Below are positions 1 to 7,474 of a DNA stretch of 39,115 bases, piece by piece. How positions within the stretch are numbered: position 1 is the first letter of the stretch; each line of letters begins with the position of its first letter. Both the position numbers and the translations under genes were made by a program. Source of the stretch: an uncultured Nitrosospira sp. (lineage in GTDB: Bacteria > Nitrospirota > Nitrospiria > Nitrospirales > Nitrospiraceae); NCBI GenBank assembly GCA_900696505.1, contig CAADGJ010000382.1, positions 1 to 39,115 on the forward strand. The letters are read 5' to 3'. The notes beneath the pieces are model-generated. The model was not told where the DNA came from, did no database searches, and saw nothing but the letters and a program-made list of their open reading frames with translations.

Positions 1-414
1 ATGAAACCGGACGGCGGCATCCTTGAAGTGCGCCTCGACAATGTCGACCTGACCCAATCGACGAACGCAGAGGACCTTCCCCTTCGCCCTGGCCACTACG
101 TTTGCCTCACAGTGTCTGATACAGGCGAGGAAGTGAGCGCCCAAGACCATCGTCATAAAGTGGGACCGTTGTTCGCCCACCTTCCGGATGGAACCCAGGC
201 CGGGACGGAACTCGCAGGGGTTCAACGCGTCGTGAGTGAGCATGGGGGAACACTTCGCTCGACCAGCACAGTCGGCCAGGGAACGACCATCGAAGTCTAC
301 TTGCCTGCGATACTTCCACCCGGGGCCATCGGCGCACCAGAGCTCCCTCGCGCAGACGCATCAGACATCACAGGACAGAAGGAATTTCTTGCTGAGCGCG
401 ACAAAGAGCGATAG
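1..414 (+). CDS. Histidine kinase, C-terminal ATPase domain (5' truncated), degenerate ATP lid
   Basis: The frame is open from the first base, and the opening residues MKPDGG fit the middle of an N-box context (NARDAMxPDGG), so the gene starts upstream and only the last ~137 residues are visible. The layout matches the HATPase_c domain of hybrid kinases such as the one at 21839-23488: LRPGHYVCLTVSDTG, then a lid, then VVSEHGGTLRSTSTVGQGTT. The motifs are decayed. DTGxGM reads DTGEEVS, the FEPFFTTK segment reads LFAHLPDGTQ, and the TGLGL glycine box reads GTELAG. ATP binding is therefore doubtful and the protein may be a pseudokinase; this is inference, because the H-box and N-box lie outside the window. 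A response regulator gene follows after 106 bases. Confidence 0.75.
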   Translation: MKPDGGILEVRLDNVDLTQSTNAEDLPLRPGHYVCLTVSDTGEEVSAQDHRHKVGPLFAHLPDGTQAGTELAGVQRVVSEHGGTLRSTSTVGQGTTIEVYLPAILPPGAIGAPELPRADASDITGQKEFLAERDKER

Positions 415-520
415 ATTCGCGATGAGTGCCGGCAACTCATAGAGATCCGAATTACCACCTCTGCAGGGCCGCACCACTTGCCCCCAGAGAGCCATCACGA
501 GAACTCCTGAGAGGAACGTT

Positions 521-892
521 ATGCCATCGGTTTTGATCGTGGACGACGAAGAAGCGATTCGCCGCCTTATCCGTAGCACGCTCGAGCAGGCGGGCTATCG
601 TGTCCAAGAAGCCGCCGACGGCAAAGAAGGTTTGTCGCACTATCGTCAAGCGCCCGCTGATTTGGTGATCATGGATATTCTCATGCCGGACCAGGACGGC
701 GTGGAGAGCATTTTGACCTTGCGGCGAGAATTCCCCAACGCCAAAATCATGGCCATCACCGGCGGAAGCGACATGATCGGCATCCTCAATTTCCTGGATG
801 TCGCCCGCATGCTCGGCGCCCGCCGCACGCTCCAAAAACCCTTCGAGATGCAACAGCTGCTGGATGCCGTTCAGGCAGAGATTGCCGGCTAA
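521..892 (+). CDS. Single-domain response regulator (CheY-like receiver)
   Basis: A 123-residue protein made of one receiver domain. The acidic pair is in VLIVDDEE near residues 8-9. The phosphoacceptor Asp is in LVIMDILMP near residue 51. The switch Thr is in MAITGGS, and the conserved Lys is in LQKPF near residue 107. There is no output domain, so it probably signals by protein contact. The start is supported by GAGGAACGTT just before the ATG. It lies directly after the kinase fragment on the same strand and may be its partner, although that kinase looks ATPase-impaired. Identification as a receiver is secure; the target is unknown. Confidence 0.9.
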   Translation: MPSVLIVDDEEAIRRLIRSTLEQAGYRVQEAADGKEGLSHYRQAPADLVIMDILMPDQDGVESILTLRREFPNAKIMAITGGSDMIGILNFLDVARMLGARRTLQKPFEMQQLLDAVQAEIAG

Positions 893-1004
893 CGAAACAC
901 GCCGACTCGATGTTCGCGGCACGGCAGTCCATTGACTTCCGGCCGATCCATCCGCACACTACGCCCGCTTTCGTCTCCTCGTACTCATCAACAAGGCCAT
1001 GATC

Positions 1005-1439
1005 ATGACCTGGTGGAATCCCCAACTGAACGCACTACTGGGCGGCCTGGTGCTTGCCGGCGGCATCTTTGTCATGTGGGACCAGGCAGGACTCGTCTGG
1101 ACGCTGCTTGTCGCCGTTGCCGCAACCGCATTTCTCCTCTGGCGAGGGCGGAGCATCGGGACCGTATGGGCCTGGACAACATTGGGGCTTGGTATCGAAA
1201 GCATGACCTGGCCGATTGTGACCATGGTACGCATCCGGGTGGAAGGGATTCAGCCGACGGAAGAACAGATGGGAACGATTCTGAATGCTGTGCTGTTCGG
1301 CCTTTTCACCTCGGTGTTTTGGGTGACGTTTGCCCTTGGTCTGTTCAAACGGCTGCGGGCACAGCACGCGCCACCGGTTCCGGTGCAGCAGGGACAACAG
1401 GCCACACCAAGAGGCAAGAAGAAACGCTCCCGGAATTGA
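1005..1439 (+). CDS. Small integral membrane protein, unknown function
   Basis: About 144 residues with four hydrophobic stretches (roughly residues 8-26, 29-46, 51-75 and 92-115) and a basic, Gln/Pro-rich C-terminal tail ending in GKKKRSRN, expected in the cytoplasm. An ATG six bases upstream at 999 is also possible. The 1005 start is preferred because AAGG at 993-996 sits 8 bases before it. I do not recognise a family. It converges with the PriA-like gene, leaving only six bases between the two stop codons and no visible terminator. Confidence 0.6.
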   Translation: MTWWNPQLNALLGGLVLAGGIFVMWDQAGLVWTLLVAVAATAFLLWRGRSIGTVWAWTTLGLGIESMTWPIVTMVRIRVEGIQPTEEQMGTILNAVLFGLFTSVFWVTFALGLFKRLRAQHAPPVPVQQGQQATPRGKKKRSRN

Positions 1440-1445
1440 CTCGCC

Positions 1446-3728
1446 TCAGGCCATCGAGACCGGATCGACGTCAATATCATAACGGAGGCCACCACGGCGT
1501 GATTCCCGCTCCACGTCCTCACGCGTTCGCACGGCTATCTCCTTCCCTGCCTCCAGAGACGCGGATTTGATCAGAATCTGCCAGCAGTACCGACCGCGCC
1601 TCAGAACGTGCGGCGCGGGAGATGGGCCCAAGACCACAACCATCGGTTCCCTGCCTGCCGCCTGGGCTTTGAGCAATGCCGCCCAGCGATCGGCGGCTTG
1701 AGATACCATGGCCTCCTGTGTTCCGGACACATCTAACCTGACCAGGCGGGTCCAGGGCGGATACTGAAGCATCTGCCGAAAGGCCTGCTCCTGCCTCACA
1801 AACACCTCTTCGTCACCGCAGGACAGCGCCATAATCGCATGATGGTCTGCCAAGCGCGTTTGTATGAGAAGCCGGCCACCCTCAGAGGCGGGACGGGCCA
1901 GCTCGGCGGCATCTCGAAGGGCATGATACATCCGCTCCGCAGAACGGAAATCGGGAATGTGGAGACCGGCATCCGCGTCGGGAAGCGCGACACACAACGC
2001 CCGCCCCTCGAGACCAAGTCGGAATATCATCTGGGTTCCGATCACGATATCGAGTTCCCCTGCGGCCAACAACCGATTCAAGGCCCGTGCATCGGCTGGA
2101 CGACGAATCGTTTCGCCATCCACACGTCCGACCCGGGCCTGCGGGAACAGACGTCGGACGGCCTCTTCGACACGTTCCGTCCCTGATCCCACCGGTTCCA
2201 ACTTGAGCGACTGACAGCGGGAACAGTGTTCGGGCACAGGTTTGGTTCGACCGCAGTAGTGGCACCGGACATGATTGCTTCGCCTGAAGAACGTCAGCGC
2301 GACACTACAGGCATCACACTGCGGCATCGCCCCGCAATCCCCGCAATGCAGCACACTCGCAAACCCTTTGCGATTCAGGTACAGGATCGATAAGGCGTGC
2401 TGCCGCAACGCCTCTCGTAGTCCTTCGGTGAGAGGAGGCGATAACACCGTCCCTCCTGAGGCGTCTCTGGGATACTCCTTCATGTCGATGACGTGCACAG
2501 CCGGCAGTTCGCCCGCATCGCGATACTTACATGCCGTCATGCGTCCTTCCTGAACCGCCGACAGACTCTCGAGAGATGGATGATTCGAGGCAAGCACGAG
2601 CACCGCGCCGTCGCGGGAAGCCCGATAGTGAGCCACCTCTCGGGCATGATACCGGGGCACCTGCTCTTCTTTGAAAGACGCATCATCCTCACCATCCACC
2701 CACACAAGGCCTAGCCGCCTCAGGGGAGCGAAGACCGCCATGCGGGTGCCAATCAGAATCCTGACCGACCCCTCTTGCGCCGCCTGCCAGACCGCCGCCC
2801 GCGCTGTCATCGATAGACCACTGTGCAGGAGCATCGGCTGTTCGCCTTCTGCGGCGAAGGAATCAGCTAAACGACTCGCATGCTCGACATCACCCGTGAG
2901 AATCAACGCCTGCCTCCCGAGGCGAAGGGTGGCTCGAACCGCTTGCGCCAGACACCACTGTCTGGTGCAGTGGCTACCCTCCAGGAGCAAGGAGACGAAG
3001 GTCTTCTTTGCCAATGCCTGTTCCAGAACCGCTGACCAGGACATGGCTTCCGCATGAGGCAGCTCCAAATTCTCAACAGCCTCCACCGATTCCATAGGAA
3101 GCCCGCCTCCTGACAACTGGCTCTGTTGATTTGCAGGACGGACGCTTTTCTGGGCGGCCCGTTCTTCACAACGACTCACCAGCCCCTTTTGGATCAGTGC
3201 CTGCAAGGCAAGGGTCGTGCGGGACTTGTCGCCCTTCAGAAGAGTCGTCGCCATGATGCCCTGGGGACGCCGGCGTAAGCGGGCGAGCAACTCTGTTTCG
3301 GTTTCTCCCAACGGCTCGACGGACGCGTTCGTCGCAAGGCCCTGCGCTGGCGCCATATATCGCGTCTGGGACGCCCCCACTCGATCGACAGGGGGCAGAA
3401 CGAGCTTGATACATTGCCCCCACGGTGCGGCATACCGTTCCGCAACCCAGTGGCTGAGCCCGATTTGGTCGGCCGTAAGCAGATGATCCGTTGACCCCAC
3501 ACTTAACGAACGAATGGCTTTGAGGCCCTTCTGTGGGGCGCCAGGTGGAAGCCGATGATGCACCGCAATGACAAGGCCGTGAAGGTCTTGCGAGCCAAAC
3601 GGCACCACCACCGAACGTCCAATGGCGACGCGGCCCTTGAGTTCTGAGGGGATGATATAGGTGAACGGTTGATGAAGCCGACGAGGCAATACGACATCAA
3701 CATACGCAGGAGAAGGAGCCGGAATCAT
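1446..3728 (-). CDS. priA: PriA-like primosomal protein N' with degenerate helicase motifs
   Basis: About 760 residues, normal PriA length, with the N-terminal DNA-binding domain (YVDVVLPRRL, residues 9-18) and the eight-cysteine zinc module intact (CGDCG, CDAC, CHYCG, CSRC; residues 462-505). PriA restarts stalled forks by loading the replicative helicase. The ATPase core is broken at every key place. Walker A (GVTGSGKT) reads EGSHCTRQ at 250-257, with Arg for the catalytic Lys. DEEH reads DGED at 345-348. Motif VI QVAGRAGR reads DAAELARP at 606-613. Fold landmarks such as PRYHARE, GTERVEE, GTQM and IPDFRSAER remain. It is probably a non-helicase loader, as proposed for actinobacterial PriA. 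The start is uncertain: an upstream GTG at 3779 and ATG at 3761 exist, and none has a clear ribosome site. Confidence 0.85.
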   Translation of the reverse strand: MIPAPSPAYVDVVLPRRLHQPFTYIIPSELKGRVAIGRSVVVPFGSQDLHGLVIAVHHRLPPGAPQKGLKAIRSLSVGSTDHLLTADQIGLSHWVAERYAAPWGQCIKLVLPPVDRVGASQTRYMAPAQGLATNASVEPLGETETELLARLRRRPQGIMATTLLKGDKSRTTLALQALIQKGLVSRCEERAAQKSVRPANQQSQLSGGGLPMESVEAVENLELPHAEAMSWSAVLEQALAKKTFVSLLLEGSHCTRQWCLAQAVRATLRLGRQALILTGDVEHASRLADSFAAEGEQPMLLHSGLSMTARAAVWQAAQEGSVRILIGTRMAVFAPLRRLGLVWVDGEDDASFKEEQVPRYHAREVAHYRASRDGAVLVLASNHPSLESLSAVQEGRMTACKYRDAGELPAVHVIDMKEYPRDASGGTVLSPPLTEGLREALRQHALSILYLNRKGFASVLHCGDCGAMPQCDACSVALTFFRRSNHVRCHYCGRTKPVPEHCSRCQSLKLEPVGSGTERVEEAVRRLFPQARVGRVDGETIRRPADARALNRLLAAGELDIVIGTQMIFRLGLEGRALCVALPDADAGLHIPDFRSAERMYHALRDAAELARPASEGGRLLIQTRLADHHAIMALSCGDEEVFVRQEQAFRQMLQYPPWTRLVRLDVSGTQEAMVSQAADRWAALLKAQAAGREPMVVVLGPSPAPHVLRRGRYCWQILIKSASLEAGKEIAVRTREDVERESRRGGLRYDIDVDPVSMA

Positions 3729-3883
3729 CGCACTTGGCTGCTGCAAAGGAGGGTCGAGCATGCGGCATTCTAACAACACCGGCCCGGTGCAACAATGACA
3801 ACCGGGATCAACTCGCGCGAGGAATGAGCCCGAACAGGTAATCAGATCAGATAAGGAGAAAGGTTACAGAGAGGGCACTGAAC

Positions 3884-3915
3884 GGCGGCCGGCCTCTTGC
3901 GAGAGACCAGCCGCC
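3884..3915 (-). terminator. Strong hairpin after the OmpA-family gene
   Basis: Read on the minus strand, the arms GGCGGC and GCCGCC enclose a further GG/CC and CTCT/AGAG pairing around a CGCA loop, giving about 14 pairs with two G-U wobbles. It starts 8 bases after the stop of the OmpA-family gene. No T-run follows, so it may stabilise the mRNA 3' end or need Rho rather than be an intrinsic terminator. Confidence 0.5.
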
Positions 3916-3922
3916 GCCTCTA

Positions 3923-5467
3923 CTAGGAGCCAGGGGCAGGCGACGGTGGCATCCCATCAGCGGGAGAAGCCGGCACTCCGGCCTCGGGAGCTATCGGGCC
4001 ACGCTCGGGTGTCACATCCGAGGGAGCCGGTCCAGACGGCACCTCCGACACCGGGACGCTCGTCGGATTCACCGGCACGGCATTCATCTGGTTATACGTA
4101 AACTGTGTCGACACCGGTGTCGTTTCATCAACCGAGGCTTTCACCGGTTGCGCTGGAGCCGCCTCTTCGAGGGACTCCAGTACGACTTCAATGCGACGGT
4201 TTCTCTTGCGTCCCTCTTCGGTCCCGTTGCTCGCCACCGGCCGGCTGGCCCCATACCCGACGGCAGACAGCTTCGCGGAATCCATTCCACCCTTCTCGAC
4301 CAAATACCGGACGATCTCTGCCGCCCGGGCCTTCGATAATTCCCAATTGGTGGGAAATACGCCTTTCAAGGACGGGCCGATCTCCATGTTATCGGAATGC
4401 CCTTCGACGCGAACCTGCTGACCAGTGGCCGTAGTCGTTAAATACTCGGTCAATTTGTCAAGGATGGGTATCCCGGCGGGCTTCACTTTGACTTCTCCGG
4501 ACTCGTATTCCAACTGGTCGGCCAGGTCGTCCAGGTTGAGTCGCCGACTTCCACGAGTACGTTCGATTTTCCCTGTGGCGGGCAGACGGCCTCCATTCGC
4601 CTCACGGACGGAAGCATCCGTCTTCGCCACCATCACAGGCTGTACGGTTGCTGCCTGACGATCAATCTCTCCGATCTCAGGCTGCATGGCCTCGACGGGC
4701 ACGCCATGTTTGGAACGAAGACGATCTCCGACGAGGGCGCGGGCCGAAGCCTTGGACAAGACCGCGGTGGCCGTATGAGGTTCCGTGGCAAGCACTCTCA
4801 CTTCGCCGATCTTTCGCTCGGGCAAGCCGCCGCCCGTGCGAAACACCTCCATAGAGTCTCCGGACCGGAGACCATCGTCGCGCCCCTTGTCGAGGTACAC
4901 CACATTGCCCTGCGACACGAGTGACATATGCTTGTCAGCCTGTAACTCAACGATCATCCCTTCCACATCTGGCCCTGAAGAAACAGGCTCGCTGACTTCC
5001 TCCGCGGCCGGAGGCGTAAAGCGCATGACGGGATCACCAGGTGAAAGTGGTGCGTAAGACCGAACAACCTGCACGCCTACGAGCACGGGATCCAGCTGCA
5101 CGACTTTCACAACACCGACCCGATTAATGACATATCCCAGATACTGCTTGGTGATGGGATGGAACACCTTGCGAGACCGCCGATATACGGTGTAGAGGTC
5201 ACCGAGCGCCGCCTCGCCTGGGTTTTTCAGTTTGAGATACAGCGTGTCCGTCCCGGACCAGCCCAACATCATTCGATTCCCGGACAATTGATTGTCGCCA
5301 GTAATGACATTGATGACACCCTCGATCGGCATGTCTTGCCTGATCGACCCGGCGGCATAGGTCAAGGCTGCCTCACCCAGTCGCACGCTTTGCGCATTCT
5401 GAGCGTACACTGGGATGGCCGTTACAGCCATGAGACTGCATGAGAGGATGGTCAGGCTGGCGCGCAT
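3923..5467 (-). CDS. Exported OmpA-family protein (peptidoglycan-binding C-terminal domain)
   Basis: About 514 residues. A signal peptide (MRASLTILSCSLMAVTAIPVYA, cleaved before QNAQ) leads into a beta-rich N-terminal half with two segments of the kind seen in FlgT/LysM-like envelope proteins (GDLYTVYRRSRKV and GLRSGDSMEVFRTGG). A C-terminal OmpA domain follows, with VRVEGHSDN, NWELSKARAAEIVRYL, VGYGASRP and NRRIEVVL. A Pro-rich tail closes the protein. It should sit in the periplasm or outer membrane and bind peptidoglycan. Upstream in-frame starts exist at 5554, 5488 and 5482; 5467 is chosen because GAGGA lies 8 bases before that ATG and the signal peptide then starts properly. The exact role is unknown. 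Confidence 0.85.
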   Translation of the reverse strand: MRASLTILSCSLMAVTAIPVYAQNAQSVRLGEAALTYAAGSIRQDMPIEGVINVITGDNQLSGNRMMLGWSGTDTLYLKLKNPGEAALGDLYTVYRRSRKVFHPITKQYLGYVINRVGVVKVVQLDPVLVGVQVVRSYAPLSPGDPVMRFTPPAAEEVSEPVSSGPDVEGMIVELQADKHMSLVSQGNVVYLDKGRDDGLRSGDSMEVFRTGGGLPERKIGEVRVLATEPHTATAVLSKASARALVGDRLRSKHGVPVEAMQPEIGEIDRQAATVQPVMVAKTDASVREANGGRLPATGKIERTRGSRRLNLDDLADQLEYESGEVKVKPAGIPILDKLTEYLTTTATGQQVRVEGHSDNMEIGPSLKGVFPTNWELSKARAAEIVRYLVEKGGMDSAKLSAVGYGASRPVASNGTEEGRKRNRRIEVVLESLEEAAPAQPVKASVDETTPVSTQFTYNQMNAVPVNPTSVPVSEVPSGPAPSDVTPERGPIAPEAGVPASPADGMPPSPAPGS

Positions 5468-5500
5468 AGATAATGTCCTCATATTCATCACACCTAGGAG

Positions 5501-5517
5501 GGTTGCCTGTAGCAACC
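5501..5517 (-). other. Leader stem-loop upstream of the OmpA-family gene
   Basis: A perfect 6-bp inverted repeat, GGTTGC and GCAACC, surrounds a five-base loop 34 bases before the chosen start codon. It falls just downstream of the proposed promoter, so it could be an operator or a 5' mRNA stem. Confidence 0.4.
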
Positions 5518-5542
5518 TTAGCAAAGAGCAGAGGGTTGTCAA
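5515..5542 (-). promoter_or_regulatory. Possible sigma70 promoter for the OmpA-family gene
   Basis: On the minus strand there is a perfect TTGACA (5542-5537), a 16-base spacer and TAAGGT (5520-5515) as a weak -10. Transcription would start about 40 bases before the ATG at 5467. Confidence 0.35.
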
Positions 5543-5635
5543 GAAACCGCCCACAGGCCAAGGGTTTGAATCAGGCCAATCTGGATGTTATCGTGAGATC
5601 GGAACCGAATACGTCCCGGAACCACTATCGAGCGG

Positions 5636-5866
5636 GTGACCAACGCAATGGACAAACGACGCATCAACACTCAGATGCCCCGCCGAACCAAGGTTCAGCC
5701 ATCGACGCTCATGGCATCTGAGTGGGATATCGGCGCCGGATCTCCTCCGGCTGGTTTGAGAACTCCGGCCAGCCAGATGAAGACCGCCTCCACGCAAGAG
5801 CATTCGACCAGCGATGTTTCAGCGACATCGCGCAAGAAGACATCAAGCAAGCCCCGCGAAGTGTGA
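5636..5866 (+). CDS. Doubtful small ORF, hydrophilic
   Basis: A 76-codon frame beginning with GTG (ATG at 5648) that encodes a Ser/Thr/Lys/Arg-rich, hydrophilic polypeptide with no motif I recognise. There is no good ribosome site, only GGGTGA somewhat upstream, and overlapping frames on the other strand are as long. It may be non-coding. The surrounding 5543-5900 stretch otherwise shows nothing recognisable. Confidence 0.2.
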   Translation: MTNAMDKRRINTQMPRRTKVQPSTLMASEWDIGAGSPPAGLRTPASQMKTASTQEHSTSDVSATSRKKTSSKPREV

Positions 5867-5909
5867 CAATCGACGCGCGCTCCTAACTCCTGGACAGTAT
5901 TCACTTTCT

Positions 5910-5939
5910 AGGACTATCGGGACTAAAGCCCTAGGTCCT
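5910..5939. promoter_or_regulatory. Interrupted dyad just upstream of the nuo promoter
   Basis: AGGAC and GTCCT (outer) and GGG and CCC (inner, loop ACTAAAG) form an imperfect inverted repeat centred about 60 bases before the predicted nuo transcription start. It ends 8 bases before the -35 element, a position typical for an activator site. The cognate regulator is unknown. Confidence 0.4.
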
Positions 5940-5947
5940 TTGTGCGC

Positions 5948-5977
5948 TTGCTATTAAAAATGAGCAAGGGCTAAGAT
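5948..5977 (+). promoter_or_regulatory. Predicted sigma70 promoter of the nuo operon
   Basis: TTGCTA (5948-5953), an 18-base spacer, and TAAGAT (5972-5977). The spacer and surroundings are AT-rich compared with the flanks. A start near 5984 would give a 47-base leader to nuoA. Confidence 0.45.
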
Positions 5978-6004
5978 TCCGACCTCTTAAATAGCCTTAT
6001 AAGC

Positions 6005-6021
6005 CCTCAAACCCGTTGAGG
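6005..6021 (+). promoter_or_regulatory. Leader hairpin sequestering the nuoA ribosome binding site
   Basis: CCTCAA (6005-6010) pairs perfectly with TTGAGG (6016-6021) across the loop ACCCG. The GAGG at 6018-6021, 9 bases before the nuoA ATG, is the only Shine-Dalgarno and lies in the 3' arm. The hairpin could therefore limit initiation at the first gene of the operon. Confidence 0.45.
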
Positions 6022-6030
6022 TTCGAGCTA

Positions 6031-6414
6031 ATGGCCGGTTCCGAGCTCCTCTTAGAGTATCTCAGTCGATATTTTCCGGTACTCGTCTTTGTGTTCATCG
6101 CACTGGCGTTTGGCGCCGGCACGCTGATTATCAGCTATTTTGTTCAACCGAAGTATCCTGAACCAGAGAAGCTATCCACCTATGAGTGCGGATCTGAACC
6201 CTTTTCTGACGCCAGAATGCCGTTTCCCGTGCGTTACTATATCTTCGCGATGTTGTTCGTAATTTTCGATGTGGAAGTTATCTTTCTTTACCCCTGGGCC
6301 ATTGTGTTTAATAAGATCGGCCTCATTGGCTTGATCGAGATGTTGATCTTTATCGGGCTTTTCCTCGTCGCCTATGTCTACGCCTGGCGAAAAGGAGCAT
6401 TGGAATGGGATTAA
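6031..6414 (+). CDS. nuoA: NADH-quinone oxidoreductase (complex I) subunit A
   Basis: A 127-residue protein with three membrane helices (about residues 12-34, 70-92 and 96-118) and the family signature [20 protein letters not shown] in the loop between TM1 and TM2. NuoA helps shape the quinone channel where the peripheral arm meets the membrane arm. The ATG at 6031 is chosen over an in-frame TTG at 6016 because GAGG sits 9 bases before it and the family begins near here. It is the first gene of the operon and overlaps nuoB by 10 bases, which suggests coupled translation. Confidence 0.95.
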   Translation: MAGSELLLEYLSRYFPVLVFVFIALAFGAGTLIISYFVQPKYPEPEKLSTYECGSEPFSDARMPFPVRYYIFAMLFVIFDVEVIFLYPWAIVFNKIGLIGLIEMLIFIGLFLVAYVYAWRKGALEWD

Positions 6415-6932
6415 TTCAACTCGGTGGCCATGATAAAGACGGCTCTCCCGATGTCATTACCCTCACGGTTGAAAAAGCCGTGAATTGGGCCAGAAAAGGA
6501 TCCTTATGGCCGATGACCTTCGGTCTGGCCTGCTGCGCAATCGAAATGATCGCGGCTGTCTCATCACGCTATGACATGGATCGTTATGGCGCAGGGGTCT
6601 TCCGGGCCTCGCCCCGACAATCCGACCTGATGATCGTCGCAGGTACCGTCTGCCGGCGCATGGCGCCCGTCATTCGCAAAATTTATGACCAGATGCCCGA
6701 ACCGAAGTACGTGATCGCCATGGGCTCCTGCGCAACGTCAGGAAATATATACGACAGTTACAGTGTGGTTCAGGGAGTTGACCGATTCGTGCCGGTAGAC
6801 ATTTATGTGCCGGGATGCCCTCCAACCCCAGAAGCGCTCTTCGATGGCATTCTGAAGTTGCAGGAGCGGATCATGCAGAAGCGCGTCTTCCTCTCCCAGC
6901 CCAAAGAAGTGAAGGACGCGCTGAAGGTCTGA
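6405..6932 (+). CDS. nuoB: Complex I subunit B (cluster N2)
   Basis: A 175-residue peripheral-arm subunit that holds the terminal [4Fe-4S] cluster N2, which passes electrons to quinone. The four ligands are visible: the tandem Cys in [10 protein letters not shown], the Cys in [15 protein letters not shown] and the Cys in [11 protein letters not shown]. Length is normal. It overlaps nuoA and is followed by nuoC after 16 bases. Confidence 0.97.
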   Translation: MGLIQLGGHDKDGSPDVITLTVEKAVNWARKGSLWPMTFGLACCAIEMIAAVSSRYDMDRYGAGVFRASPRQSDLMIVAGTVCRRMAPVIRKIYDQMPEPKYVIAMGSCATSGNIYDSYSVVQGVDRFVPVDIYVPGCPPTPEALFDGILKLQERIMQKRVFLSQPKEVKDALKV

Positions 6933-6948
6933 CGGACGGAACGACTTC

Positions 6949-7446
6949 ATGAGCCAACTAGCCCAACGTATCGAGGACACCTTTCCTGGCGCTTGCACAA
7001 AAGTAGTGGAGTGGCGCGGGGACCTCGCCGTGACGGTGAAGCCTGAGACGTTGCACGATGTAGCCAAGTTTCTGCGGGACGATCCTGCATTACGGTTTGA
7101 CTACATCGTCCATGTCAGCTCAGTAGACTGGCCCGACGATGAAGATCGGTTTGAAGTCGTCTACGAGGTCTACTCGATTCGTACACGACAACGGATTCGT
7201 CTGAAAACTCGCGTACCGGAATCCGATTGCATCGTCGATTCCCTGACCGACGTCTGGAAAGGCGCCGATTTTATGGAACGCGAAGTCTATGACATGATGG
7301 GCATCCGGTTCCGTAACCATCCGGATCTTAGACGCATTCTGATGCCGGACGAATACGACGAGGGATATCCGTTGCGTAAAGATTTTCCGCTTCGTGGCAA
7401 GGGTTGGCGAGACACGTTTGAGTTTTTGGATGAACCGACCCGATAG
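6949..7446 (+). CDS. nuoC: Complex I subunit C (30 kDa)
   Basis: A 165-residue stand-alone NuoC, not fused to NuoD as in E. coli. The family signature is in the second half: ERxVYDMMGIxFxNHPDLRR appears as EREVYDMMGIRFRNHPDLRR, followed by ILMPDEYDEGYPLRKDFP. It supports assembly of the quinone-reducing module with NuoB and NuoD. nuoD follows after 28 bases. Confidence 0.95.
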   Translation: MSQLAQRIEDTFPGACTKVVEWRGDLAVTVKPETLHDVAKFLRDDPALRFDYIVHVSSVDWPDDEDRFEVVYEVYSIRTRQRIRLKTRVPESDCIVDSLTDVWKGADFMEREVYDMMGIRFRNHPDLRRILMPDEYDEGYPLRKDFPLRGKGWRDTFEFLDEPTR

Positions 7447-7474
7447 GCAACAGGTTTAGCCCCACTGAACGACC

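Noticed and set aside
932-1570. A 212-codon plus-strand frame
   Set aside because: It overlaps the membrane protein at 1005-1439 in another frame and the 3' end of priA. Its product is Arg/Gly/Pro-rich without structure, typical of a shadow frame.
3884-3915. Classical intrinsic terminator
   Set aside because: The stem is strong but no T-run follows on the minus strand, so it is reported only as a hairpin of uncertain role.
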